A DNA stretch of 64,000 bases from Hyparrhenia diplandra (Eukaryota > Streptophyta > Magnoliopsida > Poales > Poaceae): assembly GCA_015847255.1 (NCBI GenBank), contig JADLZK010002578.1:1-64000 (forward strand), given 5' to 3'. The translations under genes and the position numbers were made by a program. The stretch's first letter is position 1. Every line of letters begins with the position of its first letter. The notes under the pieces were generated by a model. That model made no database searches. It saw only the letters and a list, made by a program, of their open reading frames with translations, and was not told where the DNA came from. Of the stretch, positions 22,365-32,397 are shown piece after piece.

Positions 22365-23790
22365 CAGTAATCCTCAAATGCTGTACGTGACATGATGGTC
22401 TCCTGAAGCGGGCCGGGACATGGCGAATTCTTATACCAGTGGTATGCTGGTACGTAACTGTGGCCACCGATGCTGCTGGGGACTGACTTGAAATGCTGGT
22501 CAACCATATGCACATATGCATGCAAAAGGACTAAAGTTATTTATGTTGATCATATGGAAATACTGTGCCGTTGTATATGTCGTCAAAAGTATATTTCATC
22601 ATGCAACAGTAATTATATAAACTTTTATACAGCAATGTTTACGGTAGCTAAAGTTATGGTCGAAGTTACACGTAATTGGATCTTGTAAACACTAAAAACT
22701 TCGTAGATTTACAGTGTGGAAGAAGTGTACTGTAGAGTTGATACATATATGACAACAACAGCTATATTTAGCTACCGTAACAGTACTAATTGAGAGGACA
22801 TTCCATTCAGTTTTTTTTTTTTTTTCCAAAAAAGAAGATTGACCGCTAGGACCTTGTTCTAATTCCTACTGCAAGCACTAATGCATTTTTTTTCCGGTCT
22901 ATATGGTGAGTCACAAACAAGGACGTGCATTTCCGCCGAACTGCCATGTAAGGCTAGTGGTCCAATTTTGCTGCAGCTAAGCTGGTTTCACCCGTTATAT
23001 ATAATTCATTCATTAACTCATGAAAATGTGTATATAAACATGCAGCTGACATCGGTTTTTGATTCGAGTTGGTTGGGGTACCCACGATCGAACCCGCTGG
23101 CCAGGTTAGCATTCACTAGCTAGCTATATGATATGCCTTATAATTAATAAAGATAAACACACGGTTTATGCCGCCCCCTATCGAGATATACACACAGTTT
23201 ATGCCCTATCAAGATATACACATGGTTTAGGACAATAATTAAGGTTGTTGATCATCATTTAAGGATAAATAATAATCCATTTTTAGTGTCTAATAACTAT
23301 TATCCGAGTTTATTTTTGGCCCTATATATATACAGGTCTAATTAAATTAAACTAGAATTTTTTAGGCACCAAACTAAATATTAATACCAAACAAATTTGA
23401 CCATTTAGTTTGGTTTTAAGCGGTTGTGTACTTCATTTAGCTGCTTGTTATTAGTGTTTTTGTTATTTTGATTAGTACACTAACACGCAGCTAAATGAAT
23501 AGGCCAATTGGTCCATTTAGTCGCCGGTGGTGGAGTGCCCACTATGAAGCTACCCACTCTGCCACTCCTAGAGCCTAGAGGTAAGAAGTATACATGGCTA
23601 TGCAGCCCGCGGCCCGTCCTGTGGCCCGTTATTTTGGCCCGACCCGAGCATGGCCCGGGGTACCAGGCTGTGCCTGGGCCACCACCCTGGTCTATGGCAC
23701 GGCACGGGCATGGCCCGCTCCCAAGGTCGGCATGGTAGTGGCCCGACCTGCTACTCCCTTGTCTGGTTCCTTCCTAATTCCCATCCCTAT
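22365..23790. other. Intergenic, synthase upstream region
   Basis: No gene seen. It includes the synthase promoter side, a T-run near 22811, a short tandem repeat (23151-23232), and from about 23600 a 'ggcccg'-rich stretch that resumes after the LTR at 25312. Confidence 0.5.
23151..23232. repeat. Three imperfect tandem units of about 28-32 bases
   Basis: Units start at 23151, 23184 and 23212 with 'agata.acacac.g.ttta'. Non-coding. Confidence 0.75.
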
Positions 23791-25311
23791 TGAAAGGATC
23801 TAATTGGCCTAGAGGGGGGGGTGAATAGGCAATTATCGAAACCTGGAACTCACAAACTTTAAGCGGAAGTTAAATACTAGACCGGCACCAGTGGTGTCTC
23901 CACCGGTACAAAAGCGGCCTTGCCCTACCGGAACCAGTGGTGATTTCCACCGGTACCGGGGGTAGGTCACTTAACAAAGACACGAAATCAAAGTACAACG
24001 AGTTGTGATTTCAGATCTAGCGAATACCACACGTTTGTGGATGATGTTGGAGATGTAGATGCACTCCCCTTGGTTCCTCCCTTCACCAAAATGTAGATCG
24101 GGCGCCCACAACCTAAGAGAGGGGTAGAGAGGATGGAAGAACACGAAGAACAAGTGATATCACAAGTAATCGTAATAACCAACAACAACAAGCACGCGGG
24201 ACACACGATTTATCCCGAGGTTCGGTTCCCCACAAAGGAGTTCCTACGTCCTCGTTGTTGAGGTGACCACTAAGGTCGGAGTCTCTTCCACCTCCTTGCC
24301 TCCCTCAAGCAACCACAAAGGTTAGCCCAAGATTTCCACTAAGAAGAACGGGATGATACAAACACTTCGGGGTGCCCTCACAAGTGAATCAACACGGGCA
24401 ACCACGAAGAACGCCTAGTCGGCTAGGGTTCCAAGAACCCAAGAGCAATAAACACAAATTAAGCCAACTAGAACGGGGAGAAGAGTGCTCAAGATCCGAA
24501 TCGAAGCTTTCCACTCTCAAATCTCACTTCTCAACTCAAATCTAGGGTGGGATTTGAAGCTAGAGTCAAGAGGGAGAGAGAGGGGGCGAGAGAGCACTTG
24601 AGAGAGCTTTTTTCTGAAGGTTGAAGATGAGGAATGGAGTGGGTAACGGTTAGAAATGAGGGGGCGGAGTATTTATACTCGTACCCTTCACAGTGTTCAG
24701 CCCGACTAGGACCGGTACCGGTGGTGGTTCAACCGGTACCGGTGCTAGAAGAAAATCCGACCGTTGGGAGCGGCGACAAAGTGAACTAGCGGTCCAACGG
24801 CCTTCTACCGGAACCGGTGGTGAACATCGGTACCCGGTGCTAAAGGGCGGTACCGGTGCTAGGCTAAAAGTGTTGTGTTGGCTGGCAAGAAGCCTTGGCG
24901 CTAAAATGACCTACCGGTACTAGTGGTGTAAAGTCGGTACCAGTGGTAGTTCATTTTCTCAGCACGCCACAAGAAAAGGATTCTAAGTGTTCGTGCGTGC
25001 AAAAGTGTCTCTCAAACGCGTTACTAAAGATGATCTTGAGCATTATATCCCCAAACTAGTCAACCTAATTTGTATCCCTCTTGATAGTGCGGCGTTTCCT
25101 ATAACTCAAGTTTAAATATAAAAACTATTGTGCCACTTGAATTGAAACGCCTTCCGTCCATGAAATTGAGTGGTGCTATAATCACCAAATGACATCATTT
25201 AAATCTTTCAATGGACTAACACCTGCGTATACACTTTAGAGAATCGTGTTAGTCCCTAATTTGATTGTCATTAATTATCCAAAACCCACATAGGGGGCGA
25301 ATGCACTTTCA
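23791..25311. mobile_element. Solo-LTR-like element, 1521 bases, with ACCGGTACCGG clusters
   Basis: The element begins TGAAAGGATC and ends ...GCACTTTCA (short inverted ends TGAAAG/CTTTCA). It is flanked by the 5-base direct repeat CCTAT at 23786-23790 and 25312-25316. TG...CA ends with a 5-base duplication are the mark of an integrated LTR; no internal retroelement genes are present, so it is a solitary LTR or a TRIM-like unit. A G-run 'gagggggggggtgaatag' follows the left end. About ten ACCGGTACCGGTGGTG-type words sit in two clusters, 23880-23960 and 24705-24950. The nested element at 32843-35089 has related ends. Confidence 0.75.
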
Positions 25312-26698
25312 CCTATCCCCCCAACCGGCCCACCACATTCCTTTCCAATATGAGCGCCTCCCTTACCTAGTTCCCTCGCGTTGGCTGTCAGGCGAGGCCG
25401 CAACACAAGGCCGCGAAGCGAGCGCGCTGCGACCATTAGACCCTCCCCCCGTTCCCTTCCCTTCCGCCACTCGCTCGCGCTCCGCACCAATTGATGTTGG
25501 CCACTCCCCCTTCGAGCTTGGGCAATCGGACATCGGCCGGCTTCGAGAGCGACGATAGCGGCCGCCTCCGTTGCCCCAGCGCCGGCGGTACCCCTCCTCG
25601 GTTTGTGACATGGGCAACACCCCCTTCCTCGCGGAGTCAACGTATCCGGTGTCGAGCGACTCATCCACGGCTAGATTCAGCGTCCACGGCGCCTTCGATC
25701 TTGTCCCCACCTCCACAACAACGGCTTCTAGCGAAGCAGCGTTGAGCGCCGATGTCCTCATCTCCGCCCCGCTGGCCACCATTGCCGGCCGACGACGTCC
25801 GAAGCCTCGAGCTCCTACTTCCCCGCCGGATCCAACGTCGAGCGCCGCCGTTGCCACCCACGGCCCCGCCTCGCCTCTCTGCTCTCTTTGCACGGGTTGA
25901 CATGACACATGAATTTCGTCGTACCCAATGGGCAGCATGGCACGGCTAAACGGCCCACGGGTCATGCCTTGGGCCGAGAGGCAGGCACGAGCACGCACGC
26001 AGGCACGGCCCGACGAGGCACGACGCCGTGTGTCTAGCTAGCACGCCGTCGTGCTGTCGGGCCGGGTCAGCCCGACCCGATGGCCCTGTATAGTCTGAAG
26101 CAAGAAGTGGGCGACACACGGGAGGAATGAGGATGCAAAGCGTGAGCACCGGCGTGGCTGGAACAAATGACACAAGCGATAGTAGAGACATGTGTATGGA
26201 GAGAGCAGATCATCCCCTCGTTCCCTCCCCGTTTTATAGTCTGGGGGTGGTAACCGCCACCTCGTCACTTGATTCTAGCGCCATGATGTGATGGTCATGT
26301 GGCACGCCAGCCGCCAACACGCACCAAGCGTGTATGAGGATTAACCGTGACGGGTGAGTTATGTTGACCGCCACGGTCAATGCATTAATTCTGGCAGGCG
26401 CTTGGGAGGCCGGCCAACCAATAACTGTGTTGCGAAACTGGACGCGCCCCATGTTTAAATTTTGGCGAAGTGTTCTCCGCACTAGATCGATGCCCAAGAT
26501 TTCCTATTGCCACGCCTATGAATGACACATATTGGATTCCAAGGGTGTAGTACCTGAGTCACACAAAAAATATATTTCAGGTACCTGAATTTTAGGAAAT
26601 TTCAGACAATAATCTTGCACAATCAACTAATACAAGCAAAAACTAAATTCAGAAGAGACAATTTACAATTTTTTATAGCCAAATAATTACAAAGTTAC
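25312..26698. other. Intergenic GC-rich region, no gene accepted
   Basis: Several long overlapping reading frames on both strands (for example 25363-25998 minus) show no known domain and are Arg/Ser/Pro-rich, as expected of chance frames in GC-rich DNA. The 'gcccgacc/ggcacggc' words at 25940-26080 match those before the LTR at 23600-23740, so the LTR probably inserted into one older repeat. Confidence 0.5.
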
Positions 26699-27093
26699 TG
26701 TCATAGATCGGATGGATTCCGGCGGTGTGACACGTCGACGGGCGAGCTTGAGGGCGGTTGGGGAAGAAGAGGAAGGGAGGGAGGAGGTGGTGGTGCGGCG
26801 GCGGTGGCGCCCGGTGGTGGGTGGCGGCGCTGGGGCGGCGGTGCGGTGGGGCAGGGAGCGAAAGACTGGAATTATTCTTTTTTTTTGCTTGTCTCCCTAA
26901 GAGATTATTGACCCCTTATATAGCCCCTCCTAGTGGTACTTGTAATTCAAGCAATCTTTTTAAATGTTTCCTTATAGAGTTGGAATACTTTTTACAGGCA
27001 ATCCTATTTATTTCATAATAAGAGATTTACTTATAGAGTTGGAATATCCCTTACACACCAAAAAAGTCCTAATTTAACTCAAACTTGATGACA
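26699..27093 (-). mobile_element. Worn solitary LTR related to the 29.8 and 59.7 kb elements
   Basis: On the minus strand it starts TGTCATCAAG and ends ...CTATGACA. It contains, in the same order as the LTRs at 29759 and 59726, 'ttggtgtgtaaggg', 'ggaaac', 'agattgcttgaattacaagt' and 'ggggctatataag'. The last holds the LTR TATA box. The flanking five bases (gttac / aagcg) do not match, so this is old or rearranged. Confidence 0.7.
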
Positions 27094-27323
27094 AAGCGAG
27101 GGCAGAAACGATGATGACAGAAAAAGTACAAACAGATACTAGGAAAATAAGATAGATACATCGTACTATCAGCCAGTAGCTAAGTACGTACCAACTTCGA
27201 AAACTCGAAAAGAAAGAAAGAAAGAAAGCACCAACTTCCAACTTGTTACTAGCTAGAGTGCGAACCAAACTAAGGCAATAATCAGCTAACGCCAAGCATG
27301 CTGAGTGCATTGACGACCTTGTT
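27094..27323. other. 3' flank of the glycosyltransferase gene
   Basis: Non-coding; contains a short 'aaag' microsatellite near 27210. Confidence 0.5.
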
Positions 27324-28755
27324 TCAGTTCTTGTAGGTTCTCAGGCTCTGAATGAATCCGTCTATGTAGCTGCTGTGGCACTTGTCGTCTGCCACAATCT
27401 CCTGCATCTTCTTAGCATTGGCCACAAAGATGCTCCTAGTTTCTTCATCGCACATGACAGCCCGAATCGCGGCTGCGATGTTGTCACCAAGAAACGCTTG
27501 GTCATTCTTCTCCTTTCGCACCTTGACTCCCACCTTGCGCAGGTCCATCATCACCCGCGCGGTGGACAGGTGGTCGATGAGAACCGGCATCATGATGAGA
27601 GGATGGCCGTACTGAAGCGCCTCGATGGTGGAGCCCCAGCCGCAGTGCATCATGAAGGCGGCGACGGCGCCATGGCCCAGGATGGTGGTCTGAGGAACCC
27701 AGCCCGTGACAACGGAGCCGCGGCCACGGGTGCGCTCCTCGAAACCCGGAGGCAGGACGTCGTCGTCGGGGTGGACGCCTTTGGGCTTCTTTAAGAGCCC
27801 AGAGGAAGCGCGTTCCGGCGAGCTCCAGCCCGAGAGCGATCTCGTGCACCTGCTTGAGCGTCATCGGGTACTCGCTCCCGAAGGCGACGTAGACCACGGA
27901 CTTGGACGGCTGCTGGTCGAGCCACGACAGGGCTCCACTAGTGTCATCGGGCCGTGCTTTGCCTCCGGCGAGCGGCGGGGGAAGTAGGCCCACGGGGAGG
28001 ACCGGCTTCCCCAAGATTTTGGTCATGAGAGGCAACGACTCCGGTTCCAACTCAAAGCTGCTACGAGCAGCGATAAGTTTGCATTTCTCGAAGGCCTCAG
28101 CAAATCGCCGGAACATTGGTGGAACCGTACTGAGGTCCGGCATGCCGAAATCCTCTGTCGTCGCCGCAGAGTAGGGCATGTTGAGTATGCAGGGAACCTG
28201 CAGTAGGACATCAATAATGCAAGCAAAACAAGGGCTTATTATTAATGCGTGCAGGGTACCAAAAATGCATCTGGTTTTCATGCATTTTTCGTTACGGTGT
28301 ATTATGTATACGCATTTCAAGAAGGGAAGGGAACCTTGTGCTCGGTGGCGACGTCCGCCATGGCCGCGTGGAAGTTGTCGATGAGCAGCCAGTCCACCTT
28401 GCGGCCGTCGGCGCAGGCGGCATCGAGGAAGTCGGAGAAGGCCGGAGCCATGCGGTCCAAGGCCTCCATGTGGAGGTCGGCCTTGCCGGGCGGGAGGTCA
28501 GAAGTGGCCTCGACGCCCTCGGGGAGGCCATCGATGCGCGGGAAGGGGAGCGCCACCAAGTCGATGAGCGAGGCGAGCGCAGGCGCGACCGGGCGGAGCC
28601 TCCGGAGGATGCCCGGCGTGGGAGACGAAGGACACGCGGTGGCCGCGCTCGGCGAGGCGCTCGGCGAGCTCGAGGCACGGGACCACGTGACCGAACGCGA
28701 GCCACGGGAAGATGACGATGTGCAGTGGAGAGGAGTCGGCGGCGGCGGCGGCCAT
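27324..28755 (-). CDS. Family 1 UDP-glycosyltransferase (UGT91-like), two frameshifts
   Basis: Predicted cytosolic enzyme moving a sugar from a UDP-sugar to a small molecule. Exon 1 is 28335-28755 and exon 2 is 27324-28197, with a 137-base intron; the start is MAAAAADSSPLHIVIFPWLA. Conserved parts: FPWLAFGHVVPCLELAERLA (acceptor-side helix with the catalytic His region), VYVAFGSEYPMTLKQVHEIA, and the PSPG box from WVPQTTILGHGAVAAFMMHC on through GWGSTIEALQYGHPLIMMP. The box ends in DH where most plant enzymes have DQ, and has HCGWGS for HCGWNS. Two one-base insertions break the frame: an extra base at about 28630 in 'gtgggaga', and another at about 27789 in 'cttcttta'. Both exon lengths (421 and 874) are one over a multiple of three, which supports this. 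Substrate unknown; resemblance to the UGT91 branch is by overall pattern only. Confidence 0.88.
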
Positions 28756-29758
28756 CGGGACTGTGGACTGCGGACGGCTAGTGGAGAGGAGATCTGTGTC
28801 CTTTGGGTCGTGTATTGTTGTTAATTTATATGATATGATGGGAGCGATAGCAACCACGAATTCCAGCTACTCCGTACTATTACTAGGGAGGGACCAACGT
28901 CGAAGAGCTGTCATCATCGCCCCGCCCCGGACGAGCATATCCTCTGCTGCTCCCGTGCTGGCCGTCAGGCATCCAGGCCCTCTACTGACCCCGTGCATGT
29001 TGGAGTACCCGCAAAAGGAAAGGAAAGGGTAGCCTGCTGGCGCAATTAATTAAGTACGTAGTACTATGAGTATTTTGCTGTTGAGCCATCGAGCTCAGCT
29101 GGATAAATACACAAACAATTAGTATTTTGCTGTTGAGCCATCGAGCTCAGCTGGATAATTGAGCCCGACACATGAGAACAAAAACGGAAACTCTCGGCTA
29201 GCATGCGGCTGCATGGAAGACTTTTTGTCTCGTATTTGTCTCGTATTTTGCGTTTCAGCCGGCGAGAAGTCAGGACGCAAGCGGCGCCGCGGGAACTTTC
29301 AAGTTTTTAGACTCTCTCTCCATCACATCACATTAAATACACCAAAACACATATGTTGAAAGCAGTAAATGTAGGTAAAAAAATTAACTAATTACACATT
29401 TACATTTATGCGTAGCGAGGCGAATCTTTTGGCTCTTAGTCTATGATTGGATAATGTTTACCACAAACAAAGCGAAACGTCTTTACGGTGTCTTCTGAAG
29501 TTCAAACAATTGCCGGGCAAGTTTTTTGCCCAACTAAGCAAGGCAAGGCTACCAGCTTTGCCCGCCCGAAAAAAAAACACATTTTGGACAATGCAGATGG
29601 CCTGCTTTAGTGTATGCCGTTTGGAATTACTGACAGTCAACCAATTATTTTAGATGTTGCTGGATCTGGTCCTCCCATCGACACGTATGTCTCTCCCTAC
29701 TCGACACGAATGTCTCTCCCTACTTGACCGATCCCGAGACATGAGAGAGGGAGCTACT
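28756..29758. other. Intergenic, glycosyltransferase upstream side
   Basis: No gene seen. It contains a direct repeat (29069-29158) and 'tcgacacgaatgtctctccc' in two near copies at about 29680 and 29701. Confidence 0.55.
29069..29158. repeat. Exact 38-base direct repeat
   Basis: The 38-base unit starting 'agtattttgctgttgagcca' and ending 'gctcagctggataa' occurs at 29069-29106 and 29121-29158, with a 14-base spacer. Confidence 0.95.
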
Positions 29759-30380
29759 TGTCATGAACGAGGTGGGCCGGCCCGAGAGTGACTAATTGGG
29801 CTCAACGCGACGGCCGCCGGGCGGGAGGGGCTAGGGGGCGCAGCGCGGGGGGCCGGCGCCCCCGCCGCCCCGCTTTCCCTCCTCCGTACGATTCGAGTTT
29901 GCTTCGTTTTCAAGTTAGGATTATCTTAGGAATTTTTGGTGTGCAAAGGGATATCTCATCTATAAGGGAGACCCTTATTAGTAAATAAATAAATATGATC
30001 TCGCTTGTAAAAGGTATTCCAATCGTATAAGGAAACCTTATAGAGATTGCTTAGATTACAAGTCCCACTAGTCGGGCTATATAAGCAAGAGGCATGTAAT
30101 CTCTAGGGGATAAGCAAGCAATAAAAAAATATATCTATCGCCTTCGACTCTTGGCCTCCACCGCCGCCGCCCCGCCCCAGCCCCGCCGCCGCGCCGCCGC
30201 TCGCGGCGCGCGCCGCCGCCGGCCGCCCTCCTCCTCCCCTACGGCTCCTCCTCTCCATCTAGTTGCTCGTCTTTGCCGCTCGTCGCCGCCGGGCGAAGCC
30301 GCAGCCCCGCACGTCATCTCGGGAGCTCCAACGGTCGACGAACACGTGTCAATTCCGGCCCAATCTAGCCGGAATCGGCG
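29759..30380 (+). repeat. 5' LTR of copy 1
   Basis: About 622 bases. It contains the promoter TATA box in 'gggctatataagcaag' (30075-30090), the block 'caagttaggattatcttagg' and the closing 'acgtgtcaattc...ctagccggaatcg'. All three are shared with 32398-35298, 59726-60284 and 62263-62808. Confidence 0.85.
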
Positions 30381-30415
30381 GCGGTATCCGGAGACCGGGA
30401 CGATTCCCCACCACC

Positions 30416-31390
30416 ATGGCTTCCGAGATGAAGGAGTTCACCGGCGGCCGAAGGCGCTCCTCGACGACAGCCGCGCTCGGATCGGCCGGCGCCGGCGACA
30501 TGGAGAGTCGCCTACATCGCATGGAGTATGCGTGCGCATCACCTCGAGGACCCCGCACGCACGTGCGGCGACCACGCCGGAGGACAACCCGGCCGCCGGG
30601 CGCCGCGCCGGGCACAGGCCGGCCGCCCCCCCTTGGCCGCCGCACCTCCCGGCGCCGCGGACTCCGTCGGCGGCTCCGAGCCGCGCTATCCTCTAGGCGG
30701 AGGAAGATGATGGCGTTCTTTGGTGACGCTCCGGCCCGTCATCGACGTCATCCTCGACGACACCGCGGCACCGGCTGCCGTCTTCTCTCCCGGCACTGCG
30801 ACAGCGCGCGGGACTCCCGGCGAGACGGCGTCACCCGTGGCGCCCCTGCCCCTACCCCGGCGCCACGCGCGGCGCTCAGGCCCTGGTGCCACCGCGGCAT
30901 CACCCCCCCTCGCTACGTCACGCGTGCAAGTCCAGGAGTACGATGGCACCGATGACCCCGATCTGCGGATTCGCAAGGCCGGAGCCCTTCTTCGGCTCAA
31001 CCGGACATCGATTGGGACTACTACGTGAGTTACGCCTTCCACCTCGTTGGTTCCTGCTGCGGTATGGTTCATGGACCTGTCAAGAAGAAGTCCCCGATCG
31101 AAGTGGGACGTGTTCACCCGCCGCTGCGACATCGCCGGACCCCCGTCTACGCCGACACTACGGGGGCGTGCGTGCCGCCTTCCCAGGGGCGGCAAGGCGG
31201 GCGACTACATCGACGCCCGAAGTCTATGCTACACGCATGGATTTTGAGGGTCGGCGCCACCGTGTCGACCTCTTCGTCGGAGGCCTGCGTGACACGCCGG
31301 ACGACACTTTCGAGTGGTTCGAGCCCCGTTCGATGGAGGAGGCCATCGACCTTGCCCGCCGCTACAACGACGACGAGCGGACGACGACAA
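30416..31390 (+). pseudogene. Gag remnant of LTR element copy 1
   Basis: It starts MASEMKEFTGG. Frames then change repeatedly, with Gag-like pieces 'YDGTDDPDLRIRKA' (near 30940) and 'FVGGLRDTPDDTFEWFEPRS' (near 31270), followed by MEEAIDLARRY. These correspond to the capsid region of plant Ty3-type Gag. Not functional as read. Confidence 0.65.
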
Positions 31391-32397
31391 GGAGGGCGCC
31401 GGCGAACGGCGCCCGGCAAGGCCCGGCTACTACGCCGACCCGGCGACCTCGGCGACGACATCGCAGCCGCCTGGTTGACGCATGCGGGCCAGCGGCGCCT
31501 TCTTGCGGCAATGGATGACATCGACGGCCGGCGTCGAACGACATGATCGGCTGAGCTACACTTGGCCACGCGGCGACCAACAAGGAGGTCGGGATCATCT
31601 CCAACGCCATCGAGCTGCGAGCTCTGAGCGAGTGGAGTCTCCACTATGGCATTGTGAGATACTTCCACCGCTACTACATCCCCATCGAGCTTCTCCAGGA
31701 CTTCTCAATAATGGGGGGAGAACGTTCCACCGCATGGCGTAGCGGTGGGCTTCCACCTCCCAATCGCCGTCGGGAGGATCGGGCGTTCCGGCTAGCGTCC
31801 TTCTTCTCGAGGCGCGCCCGACGGCCGGATCGGCGCCACCGTCCTCCTCTTCGATTTTCGCGGCAACATCTTACGCCGCATCGACAACATGTCGCCGATG
31901 CAAAGCATGGACGCATGAGAGATCGGTGGGGCCGCCGCCCGTCGGCACGCCCGGCGACCTCCTACGGCCGCCTCCTCGACTTCACCTCCTCACCGCCCAC
32001 GTCGCTCCGTCACGTCTCATCTGCAGGCATTTTGCATGCTAAGGTGACGATCCGGCGACCGACCTACACGCGTCTCCTCCCCGACCCGCCGGATGATCGA
32101 GCCGTCAGGGACCCTCGGCGCCTCCGTCATGCGTCGTGCATGGGCGGAACGTCCCTTCGTGCAGCCCCCCGCCGAGCTTCAAGTTCAGCATCTGCCGGCG
32201 ACCTCCACCTCGACTTCTCCTTTCGCCCGACAAGGACGCCCGATTATGCGCAACGGCGACAACGACAAGTGCGGCCCTCTCGTCTTCTACGCCGGGCACG
32301 AGTGGTCACATCTCCGATCGGTTCGCGCCCTTCGCCACTACGTGGTGGGTTGGGCGGCACGCGTGGGACTTATTTGCCTCGTCGAGCGGTGGGGAGA
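31391..32397 (+). other. Internal region of copy 1 with no retroviral motif
   Basis: It contains 'HYGIVRYFHRYYIPIELLQD' (near 31640-31700) and 'KCGPLVFYAGHEWSHL' (near 32270). Both are also recognisable in copy 2 (near 61530 and 62140), so they belonged to the parent element. I do not recognise the protein. It ends in the polypurine tract. Confidence 0.5.

Noticed and set aside
25275..25998. 129- and 211-codon minus-strand frames as a gene
   Set aside because: No conserved motif, extreme Arg/Gly/Ser content, and equal-length frames on the other strand.
28245..28824. Plus-strand frames of 156 and 191 codons
   Set aside because: Antisense shadows of glycosyltransferase exon 1.
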